DNA of 63,262 nucleotides from Acidobacteriaceae bacterium (GCA_003165075.1 PLSM01000166.1:78798-142059), one strand, 5' to 3'. Counted from the first letter of the stretch, positions 35,345 to 45,765 are shown. The notes: generated by a model from the letters alone, not told the origin. Numbers and translations: made by a program.

Positions 35345-37411
35345 TCACCACACCCGGCACGGGTTTGGACTGACCATGGCTGCAGTCTTCCTGCAACTGA
35401 AACTCTTTGCGAACTCCGGCAGATCGGTGAGCACGGTATTGGTGCGGTACTCGTCTGGTGCGTGCGGGTCGGTCTGGGCCTGGGTGCGCAGTTGCTCGGG
35501 GCGGGTCTGCGTGCACCACTGCTGCGCATAGGCAATCCAGAAGCGCTGGTCGGGCGTGTAGCCGTCGCTGGTTGCGGTCATGTCGAGGTGCGCGGCCTGC
35601 GCCTTGTCAAGCCATGCCAGCCACGCCAGCCACAGCCCGCCCAGGTCGGCAAGGTTCTCGCCCAGGGTGAGCTCGCCGTTCAGGTGCACGCCGGGGACGG
35701 CCTCGATGGCGTCGTACTGCTTGACCATACATTCGGCACGATCTGTGAACTTCAGCTCGTCATCCTTCGTCCACCAGTTCTTCAGGTTGCCATCCTTATC
35801 GTACTGACGGCCTTCGTCGTCGAAGCCGTGAGTCAGCTCGTGGCCCACGGTTGAGCCCATGTCACCGTAGTCGGCCGCGTCGTCCTCCTTCTCGCTGTAG
35901 AAGGGAGGCTGAAAGTAGCCGGCGGGGAAGTTCACGTTGTTCATCTGCGGGTCGTAGTAGGCGTTGACGGTGGGCGGCGTCATTTCCCACTCGCCTTTGT
36001 CGACCGGCTTGCCGATCTTGGCCAGATCGCGGGCAAACTCGAACGCATGGGCGCGTTCCTGGTTGCCCAGCGCATCGCCACGGACAATCTGGAGCGTGGA
36101 ATAGTCGCGCCACTTGTCGGGATAGCCAACCTTGTTCATCACCGTATGCAGCTTTTCCTTGGCTTTGACCTTGGTAGCGGCACTCATCCAGTCCAGCGAG
36201 TCAATGTCCTTGTCCATGGTCTGCTCGATGGCCAGGGTCATATCCAGCGCGTGCTGCTTTTCTTCCGGCGGAAAGTACTTGGCCACGTAGGCCTGGCCCA
36301 GCGCTTCGCCCATCTCCTGGTCCACGCGGGTGGTGCAGCGCTTCCAGCGCTCCTGTTGCTTCTCTGCGCCGTTGAGGATGTGCGCATAGAAGTGCCAGTT
36401 CTCATTGTCGAAGCTCTCGGGCAGACTGGTGCCTGCGTAGGCGTGGAGGAGGTGCCAGCGCAGGTAAGTTCTGATCTGGGCGACCGGAGTATCGGACACC
36501 AGGGTGTTGAACTCCGCGAAGAACTTGGGCTCGGTGTCGTTCATCCTGCCCACGGCGGGCGCGTGCGCGGCGGCCACAAAGCCGGCCAGGGAGAAGTGAG
36601 TCAGTTCTTTTTCAAAACTGGCCACGTCGGTGGGATGATTCAGGTTTTGCGGGTCGCGCTGCTCGGTGATGGTGAGCGAGGCCTTGGCTAGGCGGGTCTC
36701 AATGGTCAGTACTGTCTGGGCGTCTTTGGTTGCCTGCGCGTCCGGTTCGCCGGCCAGCACAAAGATGTTGTGCACGTGCTCCACATACTGCCTGCGCTGT
36801 TCGACGGATTTGGCATCGGTGCGCGTGTAGTAGTCACGCTCAGGAAGGCCCAGGCCGCCGGCGCCATAGAACGAGATCATCGCAGTGGAGTCGGCAAAGT
36901 CCTGGTTGGAGCCCAGGCTGAAGAACGCGCTCACGCCGATGGCGTGGAGGTGGGCCAGCAGCGCGGGCAACTCGGCCACCGAATGAAGCGCGGCAATACG
37001 GTCCAGTTCCGCCTGGAGCGGCGCGATCCCCATCTTGTTTACCGTTGCCGTGTCCATGCAACTGGCATATTCGTCGCCGATCTTTTGCTCGTTGGGGGTG
37101 CGCGTGGGCGAGGGAGCGGAGGCTTCTTCAAGGATCTGCTTCAGGTGCAGGCGGTTGAGTTCATAGAGTTCGGTGAAGCGGCCATACCTGGTCTGGTCGG
37201 GCGGAAGGGGATTGCGCTTGAACCAGCCATTGCAGCTATATCGATAGAAATTCTCGCAGGGGTCCACGGTCTTGTCGACGAGCGAAGGATCAAAGACGCG
37301 CAGCGCAGGCTCGGCGCTCGGCGCGGCAGTCTGGCCGGTGGCCGGCACCGCGGCAAGAACGCCGAAGAGAGCGAGAAACGGAAGATGCGGTAGGGCAGTA
37401 GAGCGCAACAT
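35345..37411 (-). CDS. Secreted M13 family metallopeptidase (neprilysin/PepO-like)
   Basis: A 688-residue zinc endopeptidase predicted to be exported (signal peptide [20 protein letters not shown] then AVPATGQ). The N-terminal M13 domain begins [20 protein letters not shown]. The catalytic domain has the zinc motif HELTH (H524, E525, H528) within [20 protein letters not shown], and the third ligand Glu in [12 protein letters not shown]. The C-terminal block ends in [19 protein letters not shown], near the family CxVW terminus. Full length. It stands alone; such enzymes are numerous in Acidobacteria and degrade peptides outside the cell. Confidence 0.95.
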   Translation of the reverse strand: MLRSTALPHLPFLALFGVLAAVPATGQTAAPSAEPALRVFDPSLVDKTVDPCENFYRYSCNGWFKRNPLPPDQTRYGRFTELYELNRLHLKQILEEASAPSPTRTPNEQKIGDEYASCMDTATVNKMGIAPLQAELDRIAALHSVAELPALLAHLHAIGVSAFFSLGSNQDFADSTAMISFYGAGGLGLPERDYYTRTDAKSVEQRRQYVEHVHNIFVLAGEPDAQATKDAQTVLTIETRLAKASLTITEQRDPQNLNHPTDVASFEKELTHFSLAGFVAAAHAPAVGRMNDTEPKFFAEFNTLVSDTPVAQIRTYLRWHLLHAYAGTSLPESFDNENWHFYAHILNGAEKQQERWKRCTTRVDQEMGEALGQAYVAKYFPPEEKQHALDMTLAIEQTMDKDIDSLDWMSAATKVKAKEKLHTVMNKVGYPDKWRDYSTLQIVRGDALGNQERAHAFEFARDLAKIGKPVDKGEWEMTPPTVNAYYDPQMNNVNFPAGYFQPPFYSEKEDDAADYGDMGSTVGHELTHGFDDEGRQYDKDGNLKNWWTKDDELKFTDRAECMVKQYDAIEAVPGVHLNGELTLGENLADLGGLWLAWLAWLDKAQAAHLDMTATSDGYTPDQRFWIAYAQQWCTQTRPEQLRTQAQTDPHAPDEYRTNTVLTDLPEFAKSFSCRKTAAMVSPNPCRVW

Positions 37412-37503
37412 GCCGACACTCTAGCAGATTCGATCGCCAGTGGGCCGTGTCCGGCGGCCATTACAATAATGACGGGCCGAAATCGTTTTCAGGAGCGTAC
37501 CAA

Positions 37504-37920
37504 GTGGCGCAGCGTACTTTCAGCATTATCAAGCCGGATGCGGTCCGCAAGGGCTCGACGGGGGCCATCCTGGCGGAGATTGAGAAGGCGGGCTTCAAGA
37601 TTGTTGCCATCAAGAAGCAGTCCATCTCAAAGCAGCAGGCCGAGGGCTTCTATCACGTGCACCTGGGGAAGCCGTTCTTCAAGGGGCTGACTGAGTTCAT
37701 GTCCTCGGGACCGCTGGTTCTGCTGGTCTTGGAAAAGGACAATGCGATTGCAGACCTGCGCAAATTGATGGGCGCCACCAATCCCGCTGATGCGGAAGAA
37801 GGAACCATCCGCAAGAAGTTCGCAAGCTCAATGGGGGAGAACGCCATTCACGGCTCGGACGGCGAAGAGACCGCCGCGTTTGAGATTGGCTATTGGTTCG
37901 CGGGGTATGAGCTGATCTAG
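37504..37920 (+). CDS. ndk: Nucleoside diphosphate kinase
   Basis: A 138-residue enzyme equalising NTP pools by ping-pong phosphotransfer through H116 (motif NAIHGSD). The N-terminus [16 protein letters not shown] and [15 protein letters not shown] are diagnostic. Start is a GTG at 37504 with CAGGAG upstream; the longer open frame to 37447 is not conserved. Length is standard. It is divergent from the M13 peptidase gene and followed by an unrelated hypothetical gene. Confidence 0.97.
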   Translation: MAQRTFSIIKPDAVRKGSTGAILAEIEKAGFKIVAIKKQSISKQQAEGFYHVHLGKPFFKGLTEFMSSGPLVLLVLEKDNAIADLRKLMGATNPADAEEGTIRKKFASSMGENAIHGSDGEETAAFEIGYWFAGYELI

Positions 37921-38025
37921 CGATCAAAGAGGCGGCCGTGTGGGTTCAGAGCCCTCGGCCCTTTCCTCGGCGCGACGCGAAGCGAATTGGGGAACTCGGA
38001 CATAGTTTTGTAAGGAGGATCTCCC

Positions 38026-38445
38026 ATGACCAACAGACAACAGCCGACGGTGAATCCGAAATCGGCTTACTCAGTTGTCTTTGTTTTTCCGATCCATCAT
38101 GTCCTGGTTGATGGCGGCAGTGTATATGAGGCGACAAGAAGAAGTTGGAACGTCGCCCCTCTATACCGCGAACTACCTGCGCATGCGGTTGGACTGGTAA
38201 ATGGGATAAGTAAGGGAGTTTTTGAAGTCAATCGATGGACGCCGCATCTAGCGTCCGGTAAATGGGAATTTACTGGCAGGGCGCTCGCTGGCGACCATGA
38301 ACTTGCTGACTCGAACTGGGTCAAGGTAATTGATGCGGCCAAGGCATACTGGCGATACGGGCAGTACTTGGTTGTCGAATTTGACGGAAAAGGATGGTTT
38401 CGCATCTTGAGAGGCAGCGCCGATCATCAGTGGCAAAACCTCTAA
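38026..38445 (+). CDS. Hypothetical soluble protein
   Basis: A 139-residue protein that I do not recognise. There is no signal peptide or TM helix. It begins MTNRQQPTVNPKSAYSVVFV and has a central WTPHLASGKWEFTGRALAG and a C-terminal VEFDGKGWFRILRG. The composition (several Trp, mixed strands) suggests a small beta-rich domain. The ATG has a near-perfect AAGGAGG site, which supports it as a real gene. Its base composition appears slightly less GC-rich than its neighbours, which might reflect transfer, but the gene is too short to be sure. Confidence 0.65.
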   Translation: MTNRQQPTVNPKSAYSVVFVFPIHHVLVDGGSVYEATRRSWNVAPLYRELPAHAVGLVNGISKGVFEVNRWTPHLASGKWEFTGRALAGDHELADSNWVKVIDAAKAYWRYGQYLVVEFDGKGWFRILRGSADHQWQNL

Positions 38446-38457
38446 TTAAAGTTGAAT

Positions 38458-39135
38458 TCAATTTCCAAGTAGGTCGTCGAACTTCTGTCGTAACTCCGAC
38501 ATTTCCTGTCGTAGCTCAGCAACAATAGTCTCCAAGAGTACGACCCGCTCCTCAAACCCCACGCCCGCTCCAGGCTCGCGCCTCGCGAACACTGAATCCG
38601 TTACAAGAGCGGCCACAAGCGACTCTACCGGGCCCGAGAGAAGATGCGCGTAGCGAGACTCCTTGGTGCCGGGCTGGCGCGGCAAGACGGCGACCAAGGG
38701 CGGCTCGCGCTCCATGAGCTTTTGCAGGGCGCCGAGCACGTCGCCGATCTCGTCAAAGCGGTGCAGGCGGTCGGTGCGGCCGCGCAGCTCGCCGGGAGTT
38801 TGCGGCCCGCGCAGCAGAAGTACGCACAGCAGAGCCGTTTCAGCGCGGCTGAAGTTGAAGGCCTCACCCAGCCAGTGCTCATACTTGGTGACACGCCCAT
38901 CGGCGGCGCGCGCACGCCCGGCAAGCCGCAGATCTTCAAGGCCATGCAAGGCCTGGCGCACCGCATCTTCATCCAGGTCCATCACCGGCTCGCGATTGGA
39001 GCGCTGGTTGCAGGCGTTGATCAGCGCGTTGAGCGACAGGGGATAGTAGTCGGGCGTGGTGACTTCCTTTTCAATCAGTGCGCCCAGGACACGGGCTTCG
39101 GCGGCGGTGAGCAGGATGGGTTCGGTGGGCGGCAT
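38458..39135 (-). CDS. YceH family protein (DUF480)
   Basis: A 225-residue protein of the YceH/DUF480 family, a tandem winged-helix fold of unknown role. Conserved parts are ILLTAAEARVLGALIEKEVT, YYPLSLNALINACNQRSNRE, LLLRGPQTPGELRGRTDRLH and the C-terminal coiled stretch VVLLETIVAELRQEMSEL. Length is typical. The gene ends 12 bp from the convergent hypothetical gene and lies 44 bp downstream of the RND pump operon on the same strand; co-transcription with the pump is possible but not evident. Confidence 0.92.
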   Translation of the reverse strand: MPPTEPILLTAAEARVLGALIEKEVTTPDYYPLSLNALINACNQRSNREPVMDLDEDAVRQALHGLEDLRLAGRARAADGRVTKYEHWLGEAFNFSRAETALLCVLLLRGPQTPGELRGRTDRLHRFDEIGDVLGALQKLMEREPPLVAVLPRQPGTKESRYAHLLSGPVESLVAALVTDSVFARREPGAGVGFEERVVLLETIVAELRQEMSELRQKFDDLLGN

Positions 39136-39179
39136 AGGTCTATTTTGCCATTTGCGTCAGTGCTATGGCACGGACTGGA

Positions 39180-42100
39180 TTACAGGTCCGACTGTTCCGG
39201 CAGCGTGACGCGGTTGCGGGTGAGCAGGAAGTAGACCACCGGCGTGACCACGAGGCTGAGCACCATGGAGATGGCGAGGCCTCCGATGACGGCGATGGCC
39301 AGCGGCTGGAGCATCTGCGAACCCGCACCCAGCGCGAAAGCCAGGGGCAACATGCCGCACACGGCTGCAATTGCGGTCATCATGATGGGCCGCAGCCTAC
39401 GCTGCGCCGCATGAATCATGGCGTCCGCGGGTTCCAGGCCTTCAGAACGGAACCTTTCGTCGGCGTCGAGCAGCAGGATGCCGTTCTTGGCCACGATGCC
39501 GATGACCATGATGAGGCCCATGAATGAGGCGACATTGAAAGTGGTCCGGGTTACCAGCAGGGCCAGGATGACGCCGGAGATGGAGAGCACCGACGAAGTG
39601 AGAATGGCGATGGGGGCAGGGAAGTTGCGGAACTCAGTGAGCAGCACGCCGAAGACCAGCGCCAAGGCCAGCAGCAGCACGCGCAGCAAATCGTGAAACG
39701 ACTTTTGCTGTTCCTCGTAGGTGCCGCCGTACTCGACGCGCACCGATGCAGGCAGGTGCAGGCCGGCGACCGTCTCGCGCACCCGGGCCATACCGGTGCC
39801 CAGATCCGAGCCTTCAAGGCGGCCAGTGACCACTACGAGACGTTGCAGGTTCTCGCGGCGGATCTCGTTCTGCGGCGGGAGCTGGTTGACGGTGGCCAGC
39901 GAGCCCAGGGTCGCAGTGTGGCCCGAACTGCTGTTGAAGACCGTGTTCTGGATGGCGTCGAGCGACGCCCGATGCTCGTCGCCGAGGCGCACGCGGATGG
40001 TATACGGCCGGCCGTTGGCGATGAGCGGATCGCTGGCCGGCAATCCATCCAGGATTGACGTTGCATCCGCTGAAACCTCAGCGGGCGTGAAGCCCAGGCG
40101 CGCCGCGACGACGGGATCGACCTGGAAGTTGGTGGCCGGCCCGCTGACGGTGTTCTCAATTCCGTCCTGCACATCCACCACGCCGGGAATCTTGCCGATG
40201 GCGTCGCCTACCCTTGGGCCGAGTTGTTCTAGCAGGGCCGCGTCGTTGGCGAAAATCTTGATCTGGATAGGCTCCGGCGCGTTGGAAAGATCGCCGATCA
40301 TATCCTGCAGGACCTGGGTGAATTCGATGTCCAGTTCCGGCTCAGTAGCCCTGATCTGGGCGCGCACATCGGCCATGATGTCGTCGATGGCGCGGCTGCG
40401 TTTAGCTTTCAGCCTGACCGTGAAATCGCCGGTGTTGGCCTCAGTGACCGCAGCCAGGCCCATCTGCAAGCCGGTGCGGCGCGAGGTGCTTTCCACTTCA
40501 GGCGTGGCGCGGAGGATGCGCTCGACGTGCTCGAGAACGCGGTTGGTCTCAGTGAGTGAACTGCCTGCGGGCATGATGTAGTCGAGGATGAAGCCGCCTT
40601 CGTCCATCTCCGGGAGCAGGTCAGAGCCGAGGGCCTGATAGCCCGCCCAGGTGGCGAGCACGAGCAGCAGGCAGGCGCAGCCGAGCCACAGAGGCTTAGC
40701 CAGGGACCAGTCCAGCAGCCGTTTATGGATCTGGAGCACACGCTTGAGAAACCGGCCCGCGGTGTGGTCGCCGTGCGCCGAACCGTTAGGCTGACGGCGC
40801 AGCAGAGTCAGGCTTAGTCCCGGAGTCCAGGTGAGCGCCAGCACGAGCGAAGTGAGCAGCGACGCGGCCATGGTGACGGCCAGTGCGCGGAAGAAGCTGC
40901 CGGTGACGCCGCTGACCGAGACCAGGGGCAGAAAAACGACCACCGGAGTGATGGTGGAGCCGACCAGCGGGGTCGTGATCTCGCGCAGCGCATTGCGTAC
41001 GGCATCGGTGCGGTGTTCGCCCGCGTCGCGGTGCGCCACGATGTTTTCGACCACCACAATGGCGTCGTCAATGACCAGGCCAATGGCGGCGGCGAGACCC
41101 CCAAGCGTCATTAGGTTGAAGCTTTGGCCGATCATCCACAGAACCAGTATGGTGACGGCGATGGTGACCGGGATGACGAGGCCCGCGACCAGCGATGAAG
41201 TCCAGTCGCGCAGAAAGAGAAAGAGAATGACGCAGGCCAGGATGAGGCCGATGAAGATGGCGTCGCGCACGCTGGAAATGCTGTCGCGCACCAGTTGGGA
41301 CTGGTCGTAGAAAGGCTCGAGCCGCACGCCTGGAGGCAGCTTCTGCCGCAATTGGGCTACCTGGGCAGCCACCGCGTCGGCCACGGCAACGGTGTTGCTG
41401 GAGGGCTGGCGCGCAATGGTCAGCAGCACTGCGTCTTTTCCGTTTGCAGTGACCGTGGTGTAGATGGGCATGGTGGCCTGCTCCACGGTGGCCACATCGG
41501 CAACCCGCACGGGCGCTCCGGCAGGCGTGGTCTTCACGACCAACTGACGCAGTTGCTCGGCGTCGTGCACCTGAGCGCCCACCAGGCCGAGGATCAATTG
41601 GTGGTTAGCCTCATACAGGCCGGGCGAATCGACAATGTTGGAGGCTTGGATGGCGTTGACGAGATCGGTGATGGTGACGCCGGAGGCCGCGAGCAACGCC
41701 AGGTTGGGAACTACGTGGAACTCCGGCACCTGGCCGCCCTGCACGATCACGGTGCTTACGCCCGCAACGCGGTTCAGCGGCGGCTTCAGGTCATAGGTGG
41801 CAATCTCCCACAGGCGTGTTTGCGGCACGGTGCCGGAGGTGAGGCTGTAGCCGAGAATCGGGAAGGTGGCGAAGGTGAGGCGATTGGTAGTCACCCGGGC
41901 GGCGGGCGGCAACGTCTGCCTAACCTTGTCCAGCGCCGCATCCACCAACTGCAGGGAGTGAAACATGTCCTGATTCCAGTCGAAGAAGAGACTTACCTCG
42001 GCCGAACCGCGGCTGGTGGTGGATCGTACGGTCACGAGTCCCGGAACAGCGTTGACCGCGTCTTCGATGGGCTTGGTGATGGTGACCTGCATCTGCTCGA

Positions 42101-42296
42101 CGGGCATTACGCCGTTTTCAATGCCGATGACCACGCGGGGGAAACTTGTCTCAGGGAAGACCGAAATAGGCACCTGGAAAGACAGGTAGGCGCCCGCGAC
42201 AGTGAAAATGGCCGTGAAGAAAAAGATGGTGCGTGTGGAACGAGCCAGCCAGAAAGGCTTTTGTGCGGGCGCGTGAACAGGAGATGGGTTGGACAT
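39180..42296 (-). CDS. RND family efflux pump, inner-membrane permease
   Basis: A 1038-residue proton-driven transporter with 12 TM helices and two large periplasmic loops. TM4 carries the proton-relay Asp pair in GLVIDDAIVVVEN (D410, D411). Other signs are the N-terminal VPISVFPETSFPRVVI, LFLFLRDWTSSLVAGL before TM3-4, and the C-terminal repeat GLIMVIGIVAKNGILLLD. It is third in a minus-strand operon after the outer-membrane factor and adaptor, overlapping the adaptor by 1 bp (TGATG). The sequence resembles both AcrB/HAE1-type and CzcA-type pumps, so the substrate (drug, metal or solvent) is undetermined. Confidence 0.93.
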   Translation of the reverse strand: MSNPSPVHAPAQKPFWLARSTRTIFFFTAIFTVAGAYLSFQVPISVFPETSFPRVVIGIENGVMPVEQMQVTITKPIEDAVNAVPGLVTVRSTTSRGSAEVSLFFDWNQDMFHSLQLVDAALDKVRQTLPPAARVTTNRLTFATFPILGYSLTSGTVPQTRLWEIATYDLKPPLNRVAGVSTVIVQGGQVPEFHVVPNLALLAASGVTITDLVNAIQASNIVDSPGLYEANHQLILGLVGAQVHDAEQLRQLVVKTTPAGAPVRVADVATVEQATMPIYTTVTANGKDAVLLTIARQPSSNTVAVADAVAAQVAQLRQKLPPGVRLEPFYDQSQLVRDSISSVRDAIFIGLILACVILFLFLRDWTSSLVAGLVIPVTIAVTILVLWMIGQSFNLMTLGGLAAAIGLVIDDAIVVVENIVAHRDAGEHRTDAVRNALREITTPLVGSTITPVVVFLPLVSVSGVTGSFFRALAVTMAASLLTSLVLALTWTPGLSLTLLRRQPNGSAHGDHTAGRFLKRVLQIHKRLLDWSLAKPLWLGCACLLLVLATWAGYQALGSDLLPEMDEGGFILDYIMPAGSSLTETNRVLEHVERILRATPEVESTSRRTGLQMGLAAVTEANTGDFTVRLKAKRSRAIDDIMADVRAQIRATEPELDIEFTQVLQDMIGDLSNAPEPIQIKIFANDAALLEQLGPRVGDAIGKIPGVVDVQDGIENTVSGPATNFQVDPVVAARLGFTPAEVSADATSILDGLPASDPLIANGRPYTIRVRLGDEHRASLDAIQNTVFNSSSGHTATLGSLATVNQLPPQNEIRRENLQRLVVVTGRLEGSDLGTGMARVRETVAGLHLPASVRVEYGGTYEEQQKSFHDLLRVLLLALALVFGVLLTEFRNFPAPIAILTSSVLSISGVILALLVTRTTFNVASFMGLIMVIGIVAKNGILLLDADERFRSEGLEPADAMIHAAQRRLRPIMMTAIAAVCGMLPLAFALGAGSQMLQPLAIAVIGGLAISMVLSLVVTPVVYFLLTRNRVTLPEQSDL

Positions 42297-43627
42297 CAGT
42301 TGTCCTCCCCACCCTTACCTGCCGCGGGCTTGTCGTCGTCCGCCGCGGGGCCTACGGCCACTTTGGCGCCGTCATCTAGGCCGTACGCGCCGCCGGTGAT
42401 GACCACGTCAGTGGGCGAAAGGCCGCCGGTGATCTGCACGTCGTCGCCATCCTCAATGCCCAGGGTCACGGGCTTGCGATGTGCCGAGCTATCTGTGCCC
42501 ACCACCATCACCGATTTGGAGCCATCCTGTGCAGTGAGAATCGATGAGGCGGGAACCTTCCATGCCTCGGCAAGGGTGCGGCCGGTGATGGAGACCTTTA
42601 CCGGCGTCCCGACCTTCAGTGCGCCGGCCTTGTTCTCGATCCTGAGCCAAACCTCCACAGTGGTACTGCCCGGATCGAGTGCAGGACTAATGAGGGAGAC
42701 TTTTGCGGGGACGGGATCGGCGACTCCGGGCACGCGGACCGATGCGTCATCGCCCAGCTTCATGCGCTGCGCAACATTCTGCGCCACGTGGGTCTTGGCC
42801 AGGAGCGCGGAGGTGTCCATGACCGTGAGCAAGGGCGCGCCGGCAGCGGCAGTCTCGCCCGCAAACAGAGACCGGTCGGTGACAACCCCATCGATGGGGC
42901 TGCGAATCTCAGAGTAGCTCAACTGCGCATTGGCACCTTTGTACTTGCCCTCGGCAGACGCCAACTGTCCCTGCGCCGCTTTGAGCGCGGCCTCGCGACT
43001 GACGTTGTGCATCAACTCAAGATGCTTGGCCGCGGTGTCGTAAGCAGCCTGGGTCTGTACCAGCGCAGCCTGGGCGGTATCCAGATCGCGGCCCGGGATC
43101 GCGCCCTCGGCAAAAAGCTGTTTGCGGCCCTTCACGATGCTCAGATTCAGATCGAGATTGGCTTTGGCCTGTGCCACGTCCAGCTCGGCCTTCTGTGTAT
43201 CCTCAGGCACCTGCGCCCTGGTTGCCGTGGCGTAGGCCGCTTCGGCAGCCATGTAGCTGCCCTTGTTGTCCTGCGCCGCCGCGGCTAGGTCGCCGTTTTC
43301 AAGGGTGACGAGCAACTCGCCTTCCTTGACGCGCGATCCGCGCTGTACGTAGAACTTCTTGACCGGCGCGCTGATCTTGGGCGCGATGGCCGCCTGCGCG
43401 AGGGGGGCAAGAATGGCGTCGGCGATGATGTGTTCGGCAATCGGCCCCTGCTCAGGATGCTCGGCCTGCACCGTGACCGTCGGCAGGGGTGCGGCATCTT
43501 TTTTGCAGCCAGACAAAAGAAGCATGGAGAAGGCCACTGCGCCGGCCAGCAGGCGGCACGCGGTCACGGCCATGCGTGGTTGGGTTCGATTCCGGTTTGC
43601 CGATATGGTCGATCTCAGGTTGGTCAT
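42296..43627 (-). CDS. RND efflux periplasmic adaptor (membrane fusion) lipoprotein
   Basis: A 443-residue adaptor linking the RND pump to its outer-membrane channel. It has a lipoprotein signal with lipobox LLLSGC (Cys at about 41 from the chosen start; starting at 43573 would give a shorter signal). Then come a lipoyl half-motif (SAPVKKFYVQRGSRVKEGEL), a long alpha-hairpin (about 120-240), the second lipoyl half (YSEIRSPIDGVVTDRSLFAG) and a beta-barrel domain. The operon order is channel, adaptor, pump, with a 4-bp gap before and a 1-bp overlap after. Confidence 0.92.
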   Translation of the reverse strand: MTNLRSTISANRNRTQPRMAVTACRLLAGAVAFSMLLLSGCKKDAAPLPTVTVQAEHPEQGPIAEHIIADAILAPLAQAAIAPKISAPVKKFYVQRGSRVKEGELLVTLENGDLAAAAQDNKGSYMAAEAAYATATRAQVPEDTQKAELDVAQAKANLDLNLSIVKGRKQLFAEGAIPGRDLDTAQAALVQTQAAYDTAAKHLELMHNVSREAALKAAQGQLASAEGKYKGANAQLSYSEIRSPIDGVVTDRSLFAGETAAAGAPLLTVMDTSALLAKTHVAQNVAQRMKLGDDASVRVPGVADPVPAKVSLISPALDPGSTTVEVWLRIENKAGALKVGTPVKVSITGRTLAEAWKVPASSILTAQDGSKSVMVVGTDSSAHRKPVTLGIEDGDDVQITGGLSPTDVVITGGAYGLDDGAKVAVGPAADDDKPAAGKGGEDN

Positions 43628-43631
43628 CGTC

Positions 43632-45038
43632 TCACATTGTTCCGGTTAGCGTTTGAAGGTCCGCCAGCGCCATCTGGTAACGGACCCGCCCGTCTTCGCG
43701 CGCATTCTGTGCAGACAGGGATGCGGTTTGCGCATCGACCACCTCCAGCACCGTAGCTTCGCCTTCGGAGTAGCGCAGGCGGGTGAGGCGCTGGCTTTCA
43801 GCCGCCGTGGCCACACTGGTATCCAGCGAAGCGAGCTGATCGCGCGCTGCCGCTGCTTCGGAATAGGCCTCGTCGAGGCGGGCAATGAGCCGCCTTTGGG
43901 TTGCGGTCAGGGCCACCTTTGCGGCGTCGCGGCGGATCTCGCTCTGCTTCACCTTGTGCTCGGTGGTGAGCCAGTCCCACACCGGAATATCGAGGGTGAC
44001 GCTGGCCGAATAGCCCAGGTTGCGCACGTTGTCTGGCCCGTTGACGGCTACCTGCGGGGCGTCGATGCCGTAGGTTACGTTCAAGCCCAGGTCAGGCAGG
44101 TAGGCGGCACGTGCGGCGAGCACATCGGCGTTGCTGACGCCCAAGGCGCCCAGAGCACTCTTCAATTCCGCATTGTGGGTGGCTGCTGCCTGGTCAACCT
44201 CGGCGCGGGAGGCGAGCGGCTCGACCGCATCGGCGATGGCCAGAGCATAGGGTGTATGTGGATCTGGAAACAGCAGCACGGCAAGTTCCAGGCGCGCCTT
44301 GTCCGCGGACAGCCGGGCGTCGGAAAGGTCGCGTTCGCGCTGCTGCTGCTCGAGCTGTGCCTTCACCACGTCAGCATGAGCGGCCTCGCGTGCTTGCTCA
44401 CGCTGCGTTGTCAGGGTGCTGAACGCAGCCGCTTCCTGGCTCGCGCGCTCGAAATTCGAGAGCTTGTTCTCGGCTGCGGCCAGGCCGTAATAGAGGCTTG
44501 TGACGGCCGCTACGAGGCCGCGGCGGGCAATCTCCAACTCCGCGGCAGCGAGCGCGGAGGCGGCGTCGGCGCGCCGCACTTGAGCCATCTGTCCAAGGCC
44601 GAGCGTTTCGTTCACGACTGCCTGGCTGGCGTACTCGCGAACTGCGTTGTTGGCGATGAAGCGGGGCGATGGCTGCAGGCCCGCGCCCTGCCCGGCCGAG
44701 TTCTGCAGGCCATTGGGCTGGGTGTAGAGCGCCTGATTGTGAAAGGCGACACCGGGTAACAGGCTCGCGCGCGCGATGGAGCGGTCAAGCGCCGAGGATT
44801 TGCTTTCCGCAGCCGCGGCCGCATAAGAAGGCTCACTGGCCTCGGCGCGGCGGATGGCCTCGTCGAGCGAAATGGTGACCGGCTTGGCGGCTGCCGTTGC
44901 ATCCTGGGAAGCAGAGTCGCCAACTGCCTGCGCATGCGACGGTATCATGGACGCTCCCGCCAACGCTGCGAGGACGATTGAGGCGGGCAGACTTGCGAAG
45001 CAATGCCGAACCAGGCACATCAGAATTTTTTGCCGCAT
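43632..45038 (-). CDS. TolC family outer-membrane efflux channel
   Basis: About 468 residues. Predicted trimeric outer-membrane channel of the tripartite pump. A signal peptide ends near IPSHAQA; then two TolC repeats follow, seen as ITISLDEAIRRAEASEPSY-like (actual VTISLDEAIRRAEASEP) and TLGVSNADVLAARAAYLPDL-like (actual ALGVSNADVLAARAAYLPDL), each with long Ala-rich helices; a C-terminal EGEATVLEVVDAQTASLSAQ is typical. The ATG at 45038 is preferred; a GTG two codons upstream is equivalent. First gene of the three-gene operon, divergent from the Jag-like gene. Confidence 0.9.
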   Translation of the reverse strand: MRQKILMCLVRHCFASLPASIVLAALAGASMIPSHAQAVGDSASQDATAAAKPVTISLDEAIRRAEASEPSYAAAAAESKSSALDRSIARASLLPGVAFHNQALYTQPNGLQNSAGQGAGLQPSPRFIANNAVREYASQAVVNETLGLGQMAQVRRADAASALAAAELEIARRGLVAAVTSLYYGLAAAENKLSNFERASQEAAAFSTLTTQREQAREAAHADVVKAQLEQQQRERDLSDARLSADKARLELAVLLFPDPHTPYALAIADAVEPLASRAEVDQAAATHNAELKSALGALGVSNADVLAARAAYLPDLGLNVTYGIDAPQVAVNGPDNVRNLGYSASVTLDIPVWDWLTTEHKVKQSEIRRDAAKVALTATQRRLIARLDEAYSEAAAARDQLASLDTSVATAAESQRLTRLRYSEGEATVLEVVDAQTASLSAQNAREDGRVRYQMALADLQTLTGTM

Positions 45039-45213
45039 TGTCACACCAAGAAGGATACGGGTCGAACCTTAATTTCACCTGAGTCCCGATAAAACTGCCC
45101 GCGGATACGGATGGGAGCGGTGGCTCATCAACGCATGCGGCGTATCTCAAAAAGCGGGGTCAAAACTAAGTGGGCAACCGCAAACCCGCCCCGTTCTGCG
45201 ATACTAGTTCGTT

Positions 45214-45765
45214 ATGCCGATAGCCGACTTGCAGCAAGCTGCTCAGAAGATCGCCGGATTCCTCGCCACCCTGAACAAGTTGGGCGGCATGCGCTTCAAG
45301 TACCGCATTACCGCGGGGGACGGCGCGCGCGACCCGGAGGGCCTGGAAGCACGCGTGATTTATGTGGAACTGGGCGGGTCCGATGTGCCGCTGGCTACTC
45401 AGCACAACGGCGAACTGCTGCGCGCCCTGGAAACTATTGCCGCACAGATGTTGCGCCTGGATCAGCGCGAACACGACCTGGTCAGCTTCGACGCGGGCAA
45501 CTTTAAAGCTCTGCGCGCGCAGGAATTGCGCATGGCTGCCGAGACCGCTGCCGAGAAGGTGCGCGCGTCCGGAGTACCTTACGCCTTTCCGCCCATGAAC
45601 AGCCGCGAGCGGCGCCTGCTGCACCTAGCCTTTCGCACCATGGAAGGCGTGGAGACAGCCAGCTCCGGCGAAGGGCAGGACCGCTTTCTCGCGGTGTATC
45701 CTGCGGGCAAGACGAACCTGCCCGTGACCCCGCCTGCGAAGCCAAGAGGCTTCGGCCGCAGATAA
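45214..45765 (+). CDS. Jag/KhpB-like R3H-domain RNA-binding protein
   Basis: A 183-residue protein resembling the C-terminal half of Jag (SpoIIIJ-associated, KhpB). The middle has a KH-like unit (about 45-100), then an R3H segment with the Arg-His signature in MNSRERRLLHLAFRT (about 130-144) and a closing strand RFLAVYPAG. The N-terminal Jag-N domain is missing. In many bacteria jag follows yidC; here yidC lies 6 kb away, on the same strand in a different unit. It probably binds RNA. Its C-terminus is basic and Pro-rich. Confidence 0.75.
   Translation: MPIADLQQAAQKIAGFLATLNKLGGMRFKYRITAGDGARDPEGLEARVIYVELGGSDVPLATQHNGELLRALETIAAQMLRLDQREHDLVSFDAGNFKALRAQELRMAAETAAEKVRASGVPYAFPPMNSRERRLLHLAFRTMEGVETASSGEGQDRFLAVYPAGKTNLPVTPPAKPRGFGRR

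Noticed and set aside
41295..42917. A 540-codon plus-strand frame across the RND pump and adaptor
   Set aside because: Antisense to two clearly conserved efflux genes and lacking any protein-like domain.
43575..43610. A T-loop-like GGTTCGATTCC suggesting a tRNA
   Set aside because: No acceptor stem, D-arm or anticodon arm can be built around it; it lies in the adaptor gene's signal-peptide coding region.
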